Assembly (NCBI RefSeq): GCF_900188435.1
Contig: NZ_FYFA01000001.1
Location: 496,001 to 560,000, forward strand
DNA length: 64,000 nt
Direction: 5' to 3'
From: Marinobacter sp. es.048
GTDB taxonomy: Bacteria; Pseudomonadota; Gammaproteobacteria; Pseudomonadales; Oleiphilaceae
Shown here in pieces: positions 52,819-64,000 of the stretch; the first letter of the stretch is position 1; every line of letters starts with the position of its first letter. Below the pieces are notes generated by a model that was not told the DNA's origin, ran no database searches, and saw nothing but the letters and a program-made list of their open reading frames with translations. A program made the position numbers and the translations under genes.

Positions 52819-53583
52819 ATGACGTCTCCGAGCTCCGCGAACATACCGGACCACAAGCCAAGGCCCTGGGTCGATTTGCTGGTCAGCATTATCATTCCTT
52901 CCGTTATCCTGATGAAATTCAGTGGCGAGGAACACCTGGGCAACGTCAATGCGCTGCTCATCGGCCTGGCGTTTCCCCTGGGCTGGGGCCTGTTCGAGTT
53001 GATCAAATACCGCAAGAAAAACTTCATCGCGGTACTCGGCCTGGTCAGCGTTGGCCTGACCGGTGGCATCGGTTTACTGGAACTGGATGCCGGCTGGCTG
53101 GCCATCAAGGAAGCCGCGATTCCCGCAATCATTGGTCTGGCGGTACTGGCCTCTACCAGAACCAGGTACCCACTGGTACGCACACTGCTGTACAACCCGA
53201 GTGTTCTGGATGTGGATAAGATCCATAAAACACTCGAGGAACACGGCCGGGTTGGTGAGTTCGAAGAACGTCTTCTGAAGGCCAGCTACTTCTTTGCCGG
53301 CACCTTTCTTTTCTCATCGATCATGAACTACGTGCTCGCCAAATGGATCGTGGTCAGCCCCTCCGGCACCCAGGCGTTCAATGAGGAGCTCGGCCGGATG
53401 ACGCTGGTGAGCTATCCGATGATCGCCATTCCTTCGATGATCATGATGATGCTGATTTTCTATTATCTCTGGCGGACCATTCGACGGCTGACCGGCTACA
53501 CGCTGGAAGAGGTGATGGCGCCTCATCTGGCAGAGAAAGAGAAGGAACGAAACAAATCCTCGGAATCGACCACAGGGAAATAG
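52819..53583 (+). CDS. VC0807-like multi-pass membrane protein
   Basis: A 254-residue inner-membrane protein with about six hydrophobic segments (for example LLVSIIIPSVILMKF, ALLIGLAFPLGWGLFELI, FIAVLGLVSVGLTGGIGLLE, PAIIGLAVLAST, FFAGTFLFSSIMNYVLAKWI and MIAIPSMIMMMLIFYYLW). It resembles the family named after V. cholerae VC0807 (similar to septation-protein-like or intracellular septation A folds). No function is known to me. The start ATG at 52819 lies in a clear gap after gabT. A strong bidirectional terminator separates it from gyrB. Confidence 0.65.
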   Translation: MTSPSSANIPDHKPRPWVDLLVSIIIPSVILMKFSGEEHLGNVNALLIGLAFPLGWGLFELIKYRKKNFIAVLGLVSVGLTGGIGLLELDAGWLAIKEAAIPAIIGLAVLASTRTRYPLVRTLLYNPSVLDVDKIHKTLEEHGRVGEFEERLLKASYFFAGTFLFSSIMNYVLAKWIVVSPSGTQAFNEELGRMTLVSYPMIAIPSMIMMMLIFYYLWRTIRRLTGYTLEEVMAPHLAEKEKERNKSSESTTGK

Positions 53584-53616
53584 CAGCCCCCTGGATTTTC
53601 CGTTAAGGCCGGACAC

Positions 53617-53656
53617 AAAAAAGCGGCGGAGGCTTCAAAACCTCCGCCGCTTTTTT
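53617..53656. terminator. Bidirectional terminator between the VC0807-like gene and gyrB
   Basis: GCGGCGGAGG (53623-53632) pairs perfectly with CCTCCGCCGC (53641-53650) around an 8-base loop, flanked by AAAAAA on the left and TTTTTT on the right, so it can end transcription of both converging genes. Confidence 0.92.
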
Positions 53657-53677
53657 ATTGCGCCTGGACGTTATTGA

Positions 53678-56146
<2,469 letters not shown>

Positions 56147-57274
56147 TTATTCTTCCGTCAATTTGCCATGTTCCACGTGGAACAATCTGTAATCTGGTGC
56201 CTTACCGCCTGGCCAGAGCTGTTCCACGAGTGGACGCTCTATAGACGTGATGAACACCTGACAACGTAATGCCTGTAGTCTGCTGGCCAGCATGGCCCGA
56301 TGCCCTTCATCCAGCTCGGCGTTAATATCGTCAAGCAAAAAGGTCACCTGTTTGCCCATATCACTCAGAACCATGCCTTGGGCAATCTTCATCAAAATCA
56401 CCAGGGTTTTCTGCTGGCCCCGGGAGAAGGTTTCAGCAACAGGCCTGCCCTGAAACTTCAGCCGGATGTCGGCGCGGTTCGGACCATAAAGCGTGTGTCC
56501 AACCTTTCGCTCCTGCTCCCGATGATCTACAAGCAATTCCACCAGTGGGCAGCTAACATCCCAGCCCGGGTAGTACTCAAGCTTCAGACCTTCGGTCCAG
56601 GGTACTTCCACTTCCCGAACCAGCTTTTCAAAAGCCGCCTTAAACCGGCCAAAGGTGCCAGCGCGAGCCTCGGTAATGCGTTCACTCAGGGTGGTGTACT
56701 GGTTATCCCAGACCCGCATTAAAGCTTCGTCTAGTCTACCATTTCTCAGCGTTTGATTCCGCTGTGATGTGACTCGCTGGCATTGTTGCCATAACGATCC
56801 GAAAGAAGGTTCCACGTGGAACACTAACCAGTCGAGAAATTGTCGCCGCTTTCCTGGTCCGCCGGCGACCACATCAAACACTCCCGGATCAATTACCGAT
56901 ACTGGAAAATGTTTCGCGAGCCCAGACAGGCTACGCACCGCTTCCCCATCCACTCGCAAAACCGTTTCCTTCTGCCCAATATCCCGAGATATTCCGAGCC
57001 GGTGCACGAGTTCCGAATTTTTCGTGCGGTCGCTCTCCTCGAGACCATGATCCAACCCGCCAAAGACCGTGAGTCGTTGTTGACCGTGACTCACCACCGC
57101 CTGATGTCGATTCACTCGAAAAGAACGACCCAACCCCAGGTACCCTATGGCTTCCAGGACACTGGTTTTGCCGCTGCCATTTTCTCCGTACAACAGATTG
57201 AAGGAAGGCGAAAAGCTCACAGGCGCAGAAGACAAGTTTCGAAAATTTTCAGTCTGGAATTTTACAAGCGCCAT
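56147..57274 (-). CDS. recF: DNA replication and repair protein RecF
   Basis: SMC-like ATPase that helps load RecA on gapped DNA. The 375 residues fit the family. It begins MALVKFQTENFRNLSSAPVS and has Walker A LLYGENGSGKTSVLEA (30-37). It also shows RVNRHQAVVSHGQQRLTVFG-type sequence, the signature FSRGQQKTLVILMKIAQGMV, and Walker B TFLLDDINAELDEGHRAML. There is no good Shine-Dalgarno ahead of the ATG at 57274. The kinase gene upstream ends in a strong terminator (57330-57365), so recF is likely transcribed from its own promoter rather than only from dnaA. Confidence 0.97.
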   Translation of the reverse strand: MALVKFQTENFRNLSSAPVSFSPSFNLLYGENGSGKTSVLEAIGYLGLGRSFRVNRHQAVVSHGQQRLTVFGGLDHGLEESDRTKNSELVHRLGISRDIGQKETVLRVDGEAVRSLSGLAKHFPVSVIDPGVFDVVAGGPGKRRQFLDWLVFHVEPSFGSLWQQCQRVTSQRNQTLRNGRLDEALMRVWDNQYTTLSERITEARAGTFGRFKAAFEKLVREVEVPWTEGLKLEYYPGWDVSCPLVELLVDHREQERKVGHTLYGPNRADIRLKFQGRPVAETFSRGQQKTLVILMKIAQGMVLSDMGKQVTFLLDDINAELDEGHRAMLASRLQALRCQVFITSIERPLVEQLWPGGKAPDYRLFHVEHGKLTEE

Positions 57275-57329
57275 AGAAAAGCAAACTCGAGGGGCAGAGG
57301 GGAGAGAATCGAATGAAACCCGTCAAACG

Positions 57330-57365
57330 AAAAAGGCGGCGTTACCTCCCTTCAGTAACGCCGCC
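57330..57365 (-). terminator. Rho-independent terminator between the kinase gene and recF
   Basis: On the minus strand GGCGGCGTTAC (57365-57355) pairs with GTAACGCCGCC (57345-57335), an 11-base perfect stem around a 9-base loop, followed by TTTTT (57334-57330). It lies 37 bases after the kinase stop and 56 bases before the recF start. Confidence 0.9.
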
Positions 57366-57401
57366 CTAGTGTACAAAAGCCAATCGCTCAAGGCGACAGC
57401 C

Positions 57402-58676
57402 TCAGTGAAGCATGTTCAGCCGTTCGTCCATGAACACATCCATTTCCGGAGCAAGGATGTGCACATACCGGTCGAAGTACAGAAATTGCTTCAGCAGCAA
57501 GGCAAATTCCCTCGGGAAATGCAGCCCATGGCTTTCACCGATCTTAACCATATCCATCAGAATATGATTAACATCGTCCTCTGCCTGATCCGCCTCATAA
57601 GGCACTTCATCCGGCACCATCTTGTCCATCTGCTGATACAGCCTTTTCAGATCAGCAGCGAGGTCTTCCACTCGGACAGTCTGGCGGGTAATGCCGATAC
57701 GAATCATGGCATCGGCCATCCCATCGAAATTGCCAACCATTACCGCCGAAATAAAATCACTGACTGCCTGCCAGGTATCCGGCTTGATCCGACCAACAAT
57801 GCCAAAATCGATAAAACCGACCCGGCCATCCTTCAGCACCATCAGGTTTCCGGCGTGAACATCGGCATGAAAGAACTCGCACTGCGTCAGACTGGCAAAC
57901 CAGGTATTCATCGCGGTGATCAGGGTCCGCTCCGGATCACGAGCGTAACCACGAATGCTTTCCAGATCCGTCAGCGAAACACCATGAAAGCGTTCCATTG
58001 TCAGAATCCGACGGGTGCTGCAATGCTCGAACACCCTCGGCACTGCCGCGTCTTCATTATGGGTGTCGTGCAGGAAATCCCGGAATACCTTGAGGTTGTT
58101 GGCTTCCTTGATGAAGTCACACTCTTCCATCATGGTCCGCTGGATTTCTTCGACAATACCGGACATGGATGTCCAGGACAGTTTCGGCGCCAGGGTTTCA
58201 ATAATGCGGGCGGACACATACAGAAAGTTCAGGTCCGTCAGCAGGATGTTCTCGACCCCCGGCTTCTGCACCTTGATAACCACCTCTTCACCGGTTACCA
58301 GCCGCGCGGCATGCACCTGAGCAATCGAAGCCGACGCCAATGCTACCGGATCGATTTCTGAATAGACTTCATCCAGCGGTCTTCCCAGCTCGTCCCGGAT
58401 AATCTTCTTGATGACGCCGAACGGCAGGTTCGGGGTCTTATCCAGGCAGTTCTGGAATTCCTCCACATACTCCTTCGGGAAAAATGTAGGGGAACTGGCA
58501 ATAAACTGTCCCAGCTTGATATAGGTCGCACCGAGGGATTCAAACGTCTGCCTCAGCAGCCTCGGCGTCGGAGGACGCTCCCCCCTCAGCCAATTGATCC
58601 CGGTGCGCCCGAGTACCGACACAGTCTGGCCAATCCGGAACGCGCCTTTGATTCCGTTCGTTACGGTACTCATCAA
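57402..58676 (-). CDS. AarF/UbiB-family atypical kinase-like protein
   Basis: A 424-residue member of the ABC1/ADCK/UbiB family. The N-terminal KxGQ motif is TYIKLGQFIASSP (Lys54 to Gln57). The Ala-rich loop ASASIAQVHAA, the lysine strand VVIKVQKPG, EEIQRTMMEECDF, the catalytic-loop-like HADVHAGNLM and FIDFG (metal-binding DFG) are all present. Family members are linked to ubiquinone synthesis or lipid handling, with ATPase rather than protein-kinase activity. Unlike E. coli UbiB there is no obvious pair of C-terminal membrane helices, so it may be a soluble paralogue. It is inserted between dnaN (12 bases downstream of dnaN) and recF, and is followed by a terminator, so it is probably co-transcribed with dnaA-dnaN. 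Confidence 0.9.
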   Translation of the reverse strand: MMSTVTNGIKGAFRIGQTVSVLGRTGINWLRGERPPTPRLLRQTFESLGATYIKLGQFIASSPTFFPKEYVEEFQNCLDKTPNLPFGVIKKIIRDELGRPLDEVYSEIDPVALASASIAQVHAARLVTGEEVVIKVQKPGVENILLTDLNFLYVSARIIETLAPKLSWTSMSGIVEEIQRTMMEECDFIKEANNLKVFRDFLHDTHNEDAAVPRVFEHCSTRRILTMERFHGVSLTDLESIRGYARDPERTLITAMNTWFASLTQCEFFHADVHAGNLMVLKDGRVGFIDFGIVGRIKPDTWQAVSDFISAVMVGNFDGMADAMIRIGITRQTVRVEDLAADLKRLYQQMDKMVPDEVPYEADQAEDDVNHILMDMVKIGESHGLHFPREFALLLKQFLYFDRYVHILAPEMDVFMDERLNMLH

Positions 58677-58688
58677 TCTATCTTCCTC

Positions 58689-59792
58689 CTACAGCCTCAT
58701 GGGCATGACAACATAGAGGCAGCGGTTATCATTCTGCGCCTCAATCAACGCACTGCTGTTGGGATTGGACAGGGTAATCTTGACCTGATCCTCATCCAGC
58801 GCGTTCATAACATCCACCAGGTAGCCTACATTAAAACCGATCTGCAGGGATTCACCCTGATAGTCCACCGGAAGCGCGTCTTCGGCCTGTTCCTGATCCG
58901 GGTTGTTGGCGAATACCTGGAGTTCATTCGAAGCCAAGTTAAGTCGTACACCACGGATATTTTCGTGAGACAGGATCCCCGCCCGTTGCAGGGTATTCTT
59001 CAATGTGGCGCGGTCGGCCAGAACAACCTTGTCGCCCCCTCGCGGAATAACCCGGTTGTAATCGGGGAATTTCCCTTCAATAAGTTTCGACGTAAAGGTG
59101 TACGAACCCACCGTCGCCCGCAGATGATTGTCACCAATGACGAGGGTAACCGGTGTTTCCACATCATCCAGCAACCTGGCAAGCTCAAGGACCCCTTTAC
59201 GCGGGACAATAACCTGCCGCAACTCCGGGCAATTGGTCGGCAGTTCCAGGTGTGCCATCGCCAGCCGGTGACCATCCGTCGCCACCGTCCGGACATGATC
59301 CTTGTCCACTTCCAGCAACAGGCCGTTCAGGTAGTAGCGAACATCCTGCTGAGCCATGGCAAATGCAGTGGCGTCCAGCATCCGGCCCAGTTCTTTTTGG
59401 GGTAACTCCAGACGGAAGCTTTCATCTTCGTCTTCCACGTTGGGGAAGTGCTCCGCCGGCAGTGTGGACAACGTGAAATGACTGGCGCCACAGCGCAGGT
59501 GCAAGCGATCGCCTTCAAGCGAAAGTTCCATCGGCGCTTCGTCGCCAAGGGCGCGGGAAATATCGGACAGCTTGCGGGCCGGAACAGTAATCCGGCCGGG
59601 CTGATCCACATGCACCGGCGTTACCCGTGCCACCAGCTCCACTTCCATATTGGTACCGGTCAGGGTCAGGGTATTGTCCTCGGCCACCAGCAGAACGTTG
59701 GACAACACGGGCATGGTCTGTTTCTTTTCCACTACACCGGCAATGCTTTGCAGCGGGGTGAGCAGGGATTCACGGCTGATCGTCAGTTTCAT
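58689..59792 (-). CDS. dnaN: DNA polymerase III beta sliding clamp
   Basis: Ring-shaped processivity clamp, 367 residues (E. coli 366). It begins MKLTISRESLLTPLQSIAGV and shows VLLVAEDNTLTLTGTNMEVE and the repeated three-domain layout. TSKLIEGKFPDYNRVIPR and the ending YLVDVMNALDEDQVKITLSN with NRCLYVVMPMRL, the conserved MPMRL tail, are all present. It lies 55 bases after dnaA and 12 before the AarF-like kinase gene on the same strand. Confidence 0.98.
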   Translation of the reverse strand: MKLTISRESLLTPLQSIAGVVEKKQTMPVLSNVLLVAEDNTLTLTGTNMEVELVARVTPVHVDQPGRITVPARKLSDISRALGDEAPMELSLEGDRLHLRCGASHFTLSTLPAEHFPNVEDEDESFRLELPQKELGRMLDATAFAMAQQDVRYYLNGLLLEVDKDHVRTVATDGHRLAMAHLELPTNCPELRQVIVPRKGVLELARLLDDVETPVTLVIGDNHLRATVGSYTFTSKLIEGKFPDYNRVIPRGGDKVVLADRATLKNTLQRAGILSHENIRGVRLNLASNELQVFANNPDQEQAEDALPVDYQGESLQIGFNVGYLVDVMNALDEDQVKITLSNPNSSALIEAQNDNRCLYVVMPMRL

Positions 59793-59847
59793 GGCACTCA
59801 GCTTTCTTTATGTTGGAAGGGTGAATGTTGTTCGCCAACGCCCGGCA

Positions 59848-61302
59848 TCAGGTGGTCAGCAGTCTCATAAAATTCTGATAATCCTCGCGGATGCCCGGAT
59901 CAGTCTCCTGCAATTCCACGATTTTCTTGCACGCATGCAATACGGTGGTGTGGTCCCGACCACCAAAGGCGTCGCCAATCTCGGGCAAGCTGTGATTGGT
60001 CAACTCCTTGGACAGGGACATGGCGACCTGCCGGGGCCGGGTCACCGTTCGGGTCCGGCGCTTGGATAGCAAATCGGCTACCTTGATCTTGTAATACTCC
60101 GCCACAGTTCGCTGAATGTTATCGATGCTCACCTGTTTCTCGTGCAGCGCCAACAGGTCTTTCAAGCTCTCCCGGATAAACGGGGGTGTGATTTCCGAAC
60201 CGGTGAAGTGAGCATTCGCTATCACCAAACGCAACGCCCCTTCAAGTTCTCGAACATTCGAACGAATCTTCTGGGCAATAAAAAAAGCCGCTTCGCTGCT
60301 CAGCTTTACGTTGGCCTGATCGGCCTTTTTCATCAGAATGGCCACCCGGGTTTCGAGTTCCGGTGGCTCAACCATGACAGTCAGGCCCCAGCCAAACCGG
60401 GATTTGAGCCGCTCTTCCATATCGACAATTTCTTTCGGGAACCGGTCACAGGTCACGATCACCTGCTGACCACCTTCCAGCAGCGCATTAAACGTGTGGA
60501 AGAATTCTTCCTGGGAGCGCTCCTTGCGGGCAAAAAACTGGATGTCGTCGATCAGCAGGGCATCCACCGACCGGTAGTAGCGCTTGAATTCATTGATCGC
60601 ATTCAGTTGCAGCGCCTTGACCATGTCTGCCACGAATCGTTCCGAGCGAAGATAAGCCACTTTCGCCTTGGGGTTGCGACGGACAATTTCGTTGCCGATC
60701 GCATGCATCAGGTGTGTTTTACCAAGACCAACACCGCCGTACAGGAACAACGGATTGTAGGCACCACCCGGATTCTCCGCCACCTGCATGGAGGCCGCTC
60801 TAGCCAACTGGTTGGATTTACCTTCGACAAAGGTTTCGAAGGTGAATCCTTCATTCAGGAAACTCTGGTGCTTGATATCGCCTTCAACCTGAACCGGCCG
60901 CCGCTCACTACCACTTTTCGGGCGAACAGAAGGCGAACCGGCCACCGTAGCGGCCACACCTTTCTCTTCTTCGGTGACCCGGCTACCGGTCTCTTCATGA
61001 ACCTGGCCATTAACCCGAGCAGGTACTTCCGAGCGTTTGACCGGTTCATCTTCACGGGGTGCCGAACCCACTTTCATATTGACGCGGGGCGCCTGCCCGC
61101 CGTTCAGATCCTTGAGCACCTCTTCGATACGCCTCAGGTACTTTTCGTTCACCCAATCCATCACAAAGCGGTTCGGAGCGAACAGCATCAGCTGCCCCTC
61201 CCGGTGATCGGATTGGAGGGGCCTGAGCCAGGTATTGAACTGTTGTGCGGGAAACTCGTCCCGGAGTACTTCAAGACATTGATGCCACATACTGTTTGGC
61301 AC
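59848..61302 (-). CDS. dnaA: Chromosomal replication initiator DnaA
   Basis: Initiator ATPase that binds DnaA boxes and opens the origin. The 484 residues include domain I (1-70, [20 protein letters not shown]), a variable charged linker (about 80-145), the AAA+ domain with Walker [10 protein letters not shown] (189-197) and Walker [10 protein letters not shown] (249-257), and the C-terminal DNA-binding domain with [20 protein letters not shown] and [14 protein letters not shown]. The start codon is GTG at 61302, with GGGAGCAGG ahead, and a second candidate is the ATG four codons on. The gene leads the minus-strand replication cluster, divergent from rpmH across the origin. Confidence 0.98.
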   Translation of the reverse strand: MPNSMWHQCLEVLRDEFPAQQFNTWLRPLQSDHREGQLMLFAPNRFVMDWVNEKYLRRIEEVLKDLNGGQAPRVNMKVGSAPREDEPVKRSEVPARVNGQVHEETGSRVTEEEKGVAATVAGSPSVRPKSGSERRPVQVEGDIKHQSFLNEGFTFETFVEGKSNQLARAASMQVAENPGGAYNPLFLYGGVGLGKTHLMHAIGNEIVRRNPKAKVAYLRSERFVADMVKALQLNAINEFKRYYRSVDALLIDDIQFFARKERSQEEFFHTFNALLEGGQQVIVTCDRFPKEIVDMEERLKSRFGWGLTVMVEPPELETRVAILMKKADQANVKLSSEAAFFIAQKIRSNVRELEGALRLVIANAHFTGSEITPPFIRESLKDLLALHEKQVSIDNIQRTVAEYYKIKVADLLSKRRTRTVTRPRQVAMSLSKELTNHSLPEIGDAFGGRDHTTVLHACKKIVELQETDPGIREDYQNFMRLLTT

Positions 61303-61376
61303 GACAGCCTGCTCCCGATAACCCTGAAATGTCTCTGAACGGACAAGGGACTTCCTGTCCTGTGAGATGACCCCGG

Positions 61377-61382
61377 ATTCTA
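61377..61382 (-). promoter_or_regulatory. Possible -10 box of the dnaA promoter
   Basis: On the minus strand TAGAAT at 61382-61377, 75 bases before the dnaA GTG. Its -35 partner at the right spacing (TTTCAC) is poor. A weak DnaA box lies just upstream, which would fit autoregulation, but the support is thin. Confidence 0.3.
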
Positions 61383-61844
61383 ACCCGACCGGCCCCCCAG
61401 TGAAAGAGCCAAAGCCAGTTAATGAACAGCCTGTGGAAATTTATTCCTTTATATTTCATATTTTTACGAACTTACCTACAACCTTGTGTACAGAAAATAA
61501 CTTCTCGGAAAGTTACCCACAGGCCTGTGTGCACAGCCCGGGTTTAACCCTGTTAGGAACCACGGGACGCAACCGGGGATAACTTCGACCCATCACACTA
61601 AACCCACTTACCCACATTTCGCCCTGCCGCCGTCCACAGCCCTCAGGGCGCCTTATCAATACCCTTATAAACCGTTCAGGAATCTGTTTTTCAAACTATT
61701 TTTTTGCTTATCCACAGAAATCTTCGATACTAATAACAGTAATAATTAATCCTTAAAAGAATTCTAAAAAGACTTACTGAATTTATTAGCTGGCCAGGCC
61801 ATTCGGGAATTTTCAGGATGCGCACAACCCATTAGCAATAAGCA

Positions 61845-61873
61845 TTGAATTCCCACCGGTATTTGCATAGAAT
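61845..61873 (+). promoter_or_regulatory. Sigma-70 promoter of rpmH-rnpA
   Basis: TTGAAT at 61845-61850 and TAGAAT at 61868-61873 with an exact 17-base spacer. It would give a leader of about 70 bases before rpmH. Confidence 0.75.
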
Positions 61874-61947
61874 GCCGCTCCTGTTTTGGCTGTTCATTTT
61901 CCAGCCAGTTACTGAATTTCCAACTTACGAATTGTGAGATCATCACC

Positions 61948-62082
61948 ATGAAAAGAACGTTTCAACCAAGCGTCCTGAAGCGTAAGCGCGTTCACGGTTT
62001 CCGTGCCCGTATGGCCACTGCCAACGGTCGCAAGGTTATTTCCCGTCGTCGTGCCAAGGGCCGCGCACGTCTGTCCGCGTAA
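61948..62082 (+). CDS. rpmH: 50S ribosomal protein L34
   Basis: A 44-residue, very basic protein of the large ribosomal subunit: [20 protein letters not shown] at the start and [20 protein letters not shown] near the end, identical in plan to the E. coli protein (46 residues). The ATG at 61948 follows a good promoter, and the weak GTGAGATC is the only ribosome-binding stretch ahead. rnpA begins 14 bases after the stop, the universal rpmH-rnpA pair. Confidence 0.98.
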   Translation: MKRTFQPSVLKRKRVHGFRARMATANGRKVISRRRAKGRARLSA

Positions 62083-62096
62083 GCTCTGATTGCCTG

Positions 62097-62504
62097 ATGA
62101 AGGCTTTGAGTTTCCCGAAATCACATCGTCTTTTGCGACCTGCTGATTACGGCAAAGTCTTCAACGACGTGCAGCTGAAAGTTCCGCACCGGAATTTTCT
62201 GATCCTGGCAACACCGAACAACCTCGGTCACGCCAGGATCGGTTTGATCTTCTCGAAGAAGAACCTCAAGCTTGCCGTCCAGAGAAACCGGATAAAACGA
62301 CAGGTCAGAGAAAGCTTTCGGCACCAGACGGACCTGCCGGGTGTCGATCTTGTGGTTCTGGGACGGCAGGGACTGGTTTCCCTGGACAACCATTTGGTGC
62401 GCGCAGCCATGGACGACCTCTGGCGCCGTCTCAGGAAAAAGTACGCTCAATCTCAGCCATCCCGGGCAGCAACATCCGAACCTGCCGGTCGAGGAACGGG
62501 TTAA
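62097..62504 (+). CDS. rnpA: Ribonuclease P protein component
   Basis: Basic protein of 135 residues that helps the RNase P RNA mature the 5-prime ends of tRNAs. It starts [20 protein letters not shown] and carries the RNR signature [16 protein letters not shown] near residue 60, together with [15 protein letters not shown] before it. The tail (about 115-135) is variable. Its stop codon shares a base with the yidD start (TAATG), so the two are translationally coupled. The rnpB RNA is not in the window. Confidence 0.97.
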   Translation: MKALSFPKSHRLLRPADYGKVFNDVQLKVPHRNFLILATPNNLGHARIGLIFSKKNLKLAVQRNRIKRQVRESFRHQTDLPGVDLVVLGRQGLVSLDNHLVRAAMDDLWRRLRKKYAQSQPSRAATSEPAGRGTG

Positions 62505-62797
62505 TGCGCAAGCTTCTGCTTTTGCCCATCCGCTTCTACCAGTACGCAATCAGTCCCCTGATGGCCAGTCACTGCCGCCACTATCCCACCTGCTCACAAT
62601 ACGCCGTTGAAGCCATAACCCATCATGGCGCGCTTAAAGGATTATTTCTCGCGATCCGGCGTCTGTTAAGGTGTCATCCCTGGGCCGAAGGCGGTTATGA
62701 TCCTGTACCGGGAACAACAGACCCCCGGGTTCAGGAAACGGCAACAACCTGCGTACACGCTGATCATTCCCATACAACAACCCAGACCAGACAGTAA
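62504..62797 (+). CDS. yidD: Membrane protein insertion efficiency factor YidD
   Basis: A 97-residue small membrane-associated protein (E. coli YidD 85). It shows [20 protein letters not shown] at the N terminus, with the membrane-binding helix. [20 protein letters not shown] (conserved Cys, His and Tyr) and [17 protein letters not shown], the family signature, follow. It supports YidC-dependent insertion. It overlaps rnpA by one base, and yidC starts four bases after its stop. Confidence 0.95.
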   Translation: MRKLLLLPIRFYQYAISPLMASHCRHYPTCSQYAVEAITHHGALKGLFLAIRRLLRCHPWAEGGYDPVPGTTDPRVQETATTCVHADHSHTTTQTRQ

Positions 62798-62801
62798 CTC
62801 T

Positions 62802-64000
62802 ATGGATATTCAACGCATCGTATTATTTGCCGGCCTGGCTATTGTCAGTTATCTGATGGTGCTTGCCTGGAATGAGGATTACCATCAGCAGCCGCAGACG
62901 GCTCAAGTCGCTGAATCGCAGCCTTCGCAAAACAACGGCAGCATGGGCAGTTCAGACGATATGGTGCTTCCGGAGGAAGGTACTGCACAGGTAGACGGTG
63001 ACGGCGAGTTCACTACACCGGAAACAGGTCAGGCTGTCGTAAGCTCAACAGAAAACAACACCACCGTCAGCGATCAGTTCATTACTGTCCGCACTGACGT
63101 GTACGACCTGCAAATTGATCGGGTAAGCGGTAACCTGGTGAAAGCCCAGTTGCTTGACTACGACGACTCCCTGAACAGCAAGGAACCGCTGACACTCCTG
63201 AACAACACGCAGAACCGTCTCTACGTTCTTGAAAGCGGTCTGATCGGTCGTGACGGTCCTGATAGCCGCAAAAACGGTTCCGCTCCCGTCTACAATGCAG
63301 ACGCCTCCAGCTATGAGCTGGCTGAGGGTGACAACCAGCTCCAGGTAAACCTGACATACACCACCGATAGCGGTGTGCAGATCACCAAGCACTACCAGTT
63401 TGAACGCGACAGCTATGAGATAGGCGTCAAGTACCTGGTTGAGAACCAGTCCGGTGAAAACTGGCAAGGCAATTTCACCGGCAAGATCGTCCGTGACCAG
63501 TCTCCAGACCCAACCTCCCAGACCAGCATGGGTATTCAGGCATTTCTTGGCCTGGTGATCAGCTCCCCGGAAGATCCCTACGAGAAATTCGATTTTGGCG
63601 ACCTGCAGGAGACCCAGATCAACCAGTCCGTCACCAACGGCTGGCTGGCCTTTCTCCAGCACTACTTCCTGTCTGCCTGGGTACCCGAACGTGACATCTC
63701 TGCCCAGTATCAGACCACACAACGTGGCCAGAACTACGTGATGGGCTTTGTCTACCCCGCCACCACAGTAGCGCCGGGCGAGACCGCCGAGATCGGTGCA
63801 CGGGCTTATGTCGGACCGAAAATCATTGAGCGTCTGGAAGCCGTGGCTCCGAACATGGACCGTACCGTTGATTTCGGCTGGCTGTTCTTTATTTCCCTGC
63901 CGCTGTTCATCATTCTGGATTGGTTCCACAGCCTTGTTGGCAACTGGGGTGTTGCCATCATCCTGCTGACGGTTCTGGTCAAGGGGGTGTTCTTCCACCT
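62802..64000 (+). CDS. yidC: Membrane protein insertase YidC, 5-prime part
   Basis: About 399 residues of the insertase that places proteins into the inner membrane alone or with Sec. The reading frame runs off the right edge and no stop is seen. The N terminus is MDIQRIVLFAGLAIVSYLMV, the first helix. A periplasmic loop rich in Gln/Ser/Glu follows (about 27-75), then the large periplasmic beta domain (about 80-350, for example DQFITVRTDVYDLQIDRVSG). The next membrane region starts with FGWLFFISLPLFIILDWFH, and GNWGVAIILLTVLVKGVFF begins the conserved C-terminal domain. The ATG at 62802 is four bases after yidD. Confidence 0.96.
   Translation, partial: MDIQRIVLFAGLAIVSYLMVLAWNEDYHQQPQTAQVAESQPSQNNGSMGSSDDMVLPEEGTAQVDGDGEFTTPETGQAVVSSTENNTTVSDQFITVRTDVYDLQIDRVSGNLVKAQLLDYDDSLNSKEPLTLLNNTQNRLYVLESGLIGRDGPDSRKNGSAPVYNADASSYELAEGDNQLQVNLTYTTDSGVQITKHYQFERDSYEIGVKYLVENQSGENWQGNFTGKIVRDQSPDPTSQTSMGIQAFLGLVISSPEDPYEKFDFGDLQETQINQSVTNGWLAFLQHYFLSAWVPERDISAQYQTTQRGQNYVMGFVYPATTVAPGETAEIGARAYVGPKIIERLEAVAPNMDRTVDFGWLFFISLPLFIILDWFHSLVGNWGVAIILLTVLVKGVFFH

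Larger units (their letters stand above)
61303..61947. other. oriC-like gap between dnaA and rpmH
   Basis: 645 bases with no gene. It contains a perfect DnaA box TTATCCACA at 61708-61716, two one-mismatch boxes TTACCCACA at 61513-61521 and 61608-61616, and weaker ones near 61433 (minus), 61472 and 61576. The right part (61680-61790) is very AT-rich, with runs such as TAATAATTAATCC, a likely unwinding element next to the perfect box. The flanking order dnaA/rpmH-rnpA-yidD-yidC is the classic origin context. I have not counted GATC or tested replication bias. Confidence 0.85.

Overview
The window looks like a marine gammaproteobacterium close to Marinobacter. This is inferred from the style of the proteins, the GC-rich codon use and the gene content (PA4642-family protein, PomA/PomB-type stator, an AarF-like kinase beside dnaN). 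No 16S gene is present to confirm it. The window is chromosomal and carries the replication origin near its right end. I see no phage, integron, CRISPR array or plasmid genes.

Layout. 1-3345: the end of opgH, an overlapping sulfatase-fold membrane enzyme and an Hsp20 chaperone. 3387-10086 (minus strand): LysM protein, dprA, tsaC, hemF, aroE, a flagellar stator pair and a PA4642-family protein. 10504-18648 (plus): def-fmt-rsmB-trkA, glyQ-glyS-gmhB and a tRNA-Pro(CGG). 18740-20296: a phospholipase D-like lipoprotein. 20543-25003: a compact sulfide/persulfide cluster (1-Cys peroxiredoxin, exported rhodanese, exported DsrE-like protein, Blh-like metallo-hydrolase, sulfide:quinone oxidoreductase) whose intergenic gaps share short motifs. 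25132-28827: two cyclic-di-GMP enzymes. 28888-36186: a VOC protein, an XPD/DinG-like Fe-S helicase overlapping a FAN1-type VRR-NUC nuclease, folM, small hypotheticals and an SDR. 36342-45957: recC-recB-recD. 46025-52609: a third GGDEF protein, two divergent ABC exporters separated by a long inverted-repeat element, and gabT. 52819-53583: a VC0807-like membrane protein. 53678-61302 (minus): gyrB, recF, an AarF/UbiB-like kinase, dnaN and dnaA. 61303-61947: oriC-like region. 61948-64000 (plus): rpmH, rnpA, yidD and the start of yidC.

How the genes work together. Much of the window is housekeeping: replication start, clamp, gyrase, RecF and RecBCD recombination, translation start (def, fmt), glycyl-tRNA charging, and RNase P with the membrane insertase. 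The accessory part of most interest is the sulfur cluster. SQR would make persulfide, the metallo-hydrolase, rhodanese and DsrE-like proteins would oxidise or relay it, and the peroxiredoxin would deal with peroxides. The recurring TATA(A/G)CT(A/C)TAT-like motif, a 15-base match shared by two of the promoter regions and an FNR/ANR box suggest joint control.

The other points worth a second look are the 197-base inverted-repeat element at 49206-49402, an ABC exporter that seems to lack any ATG/GTG/TTG start, and a kinase gene with its own terminator placed between dnaN and recF.
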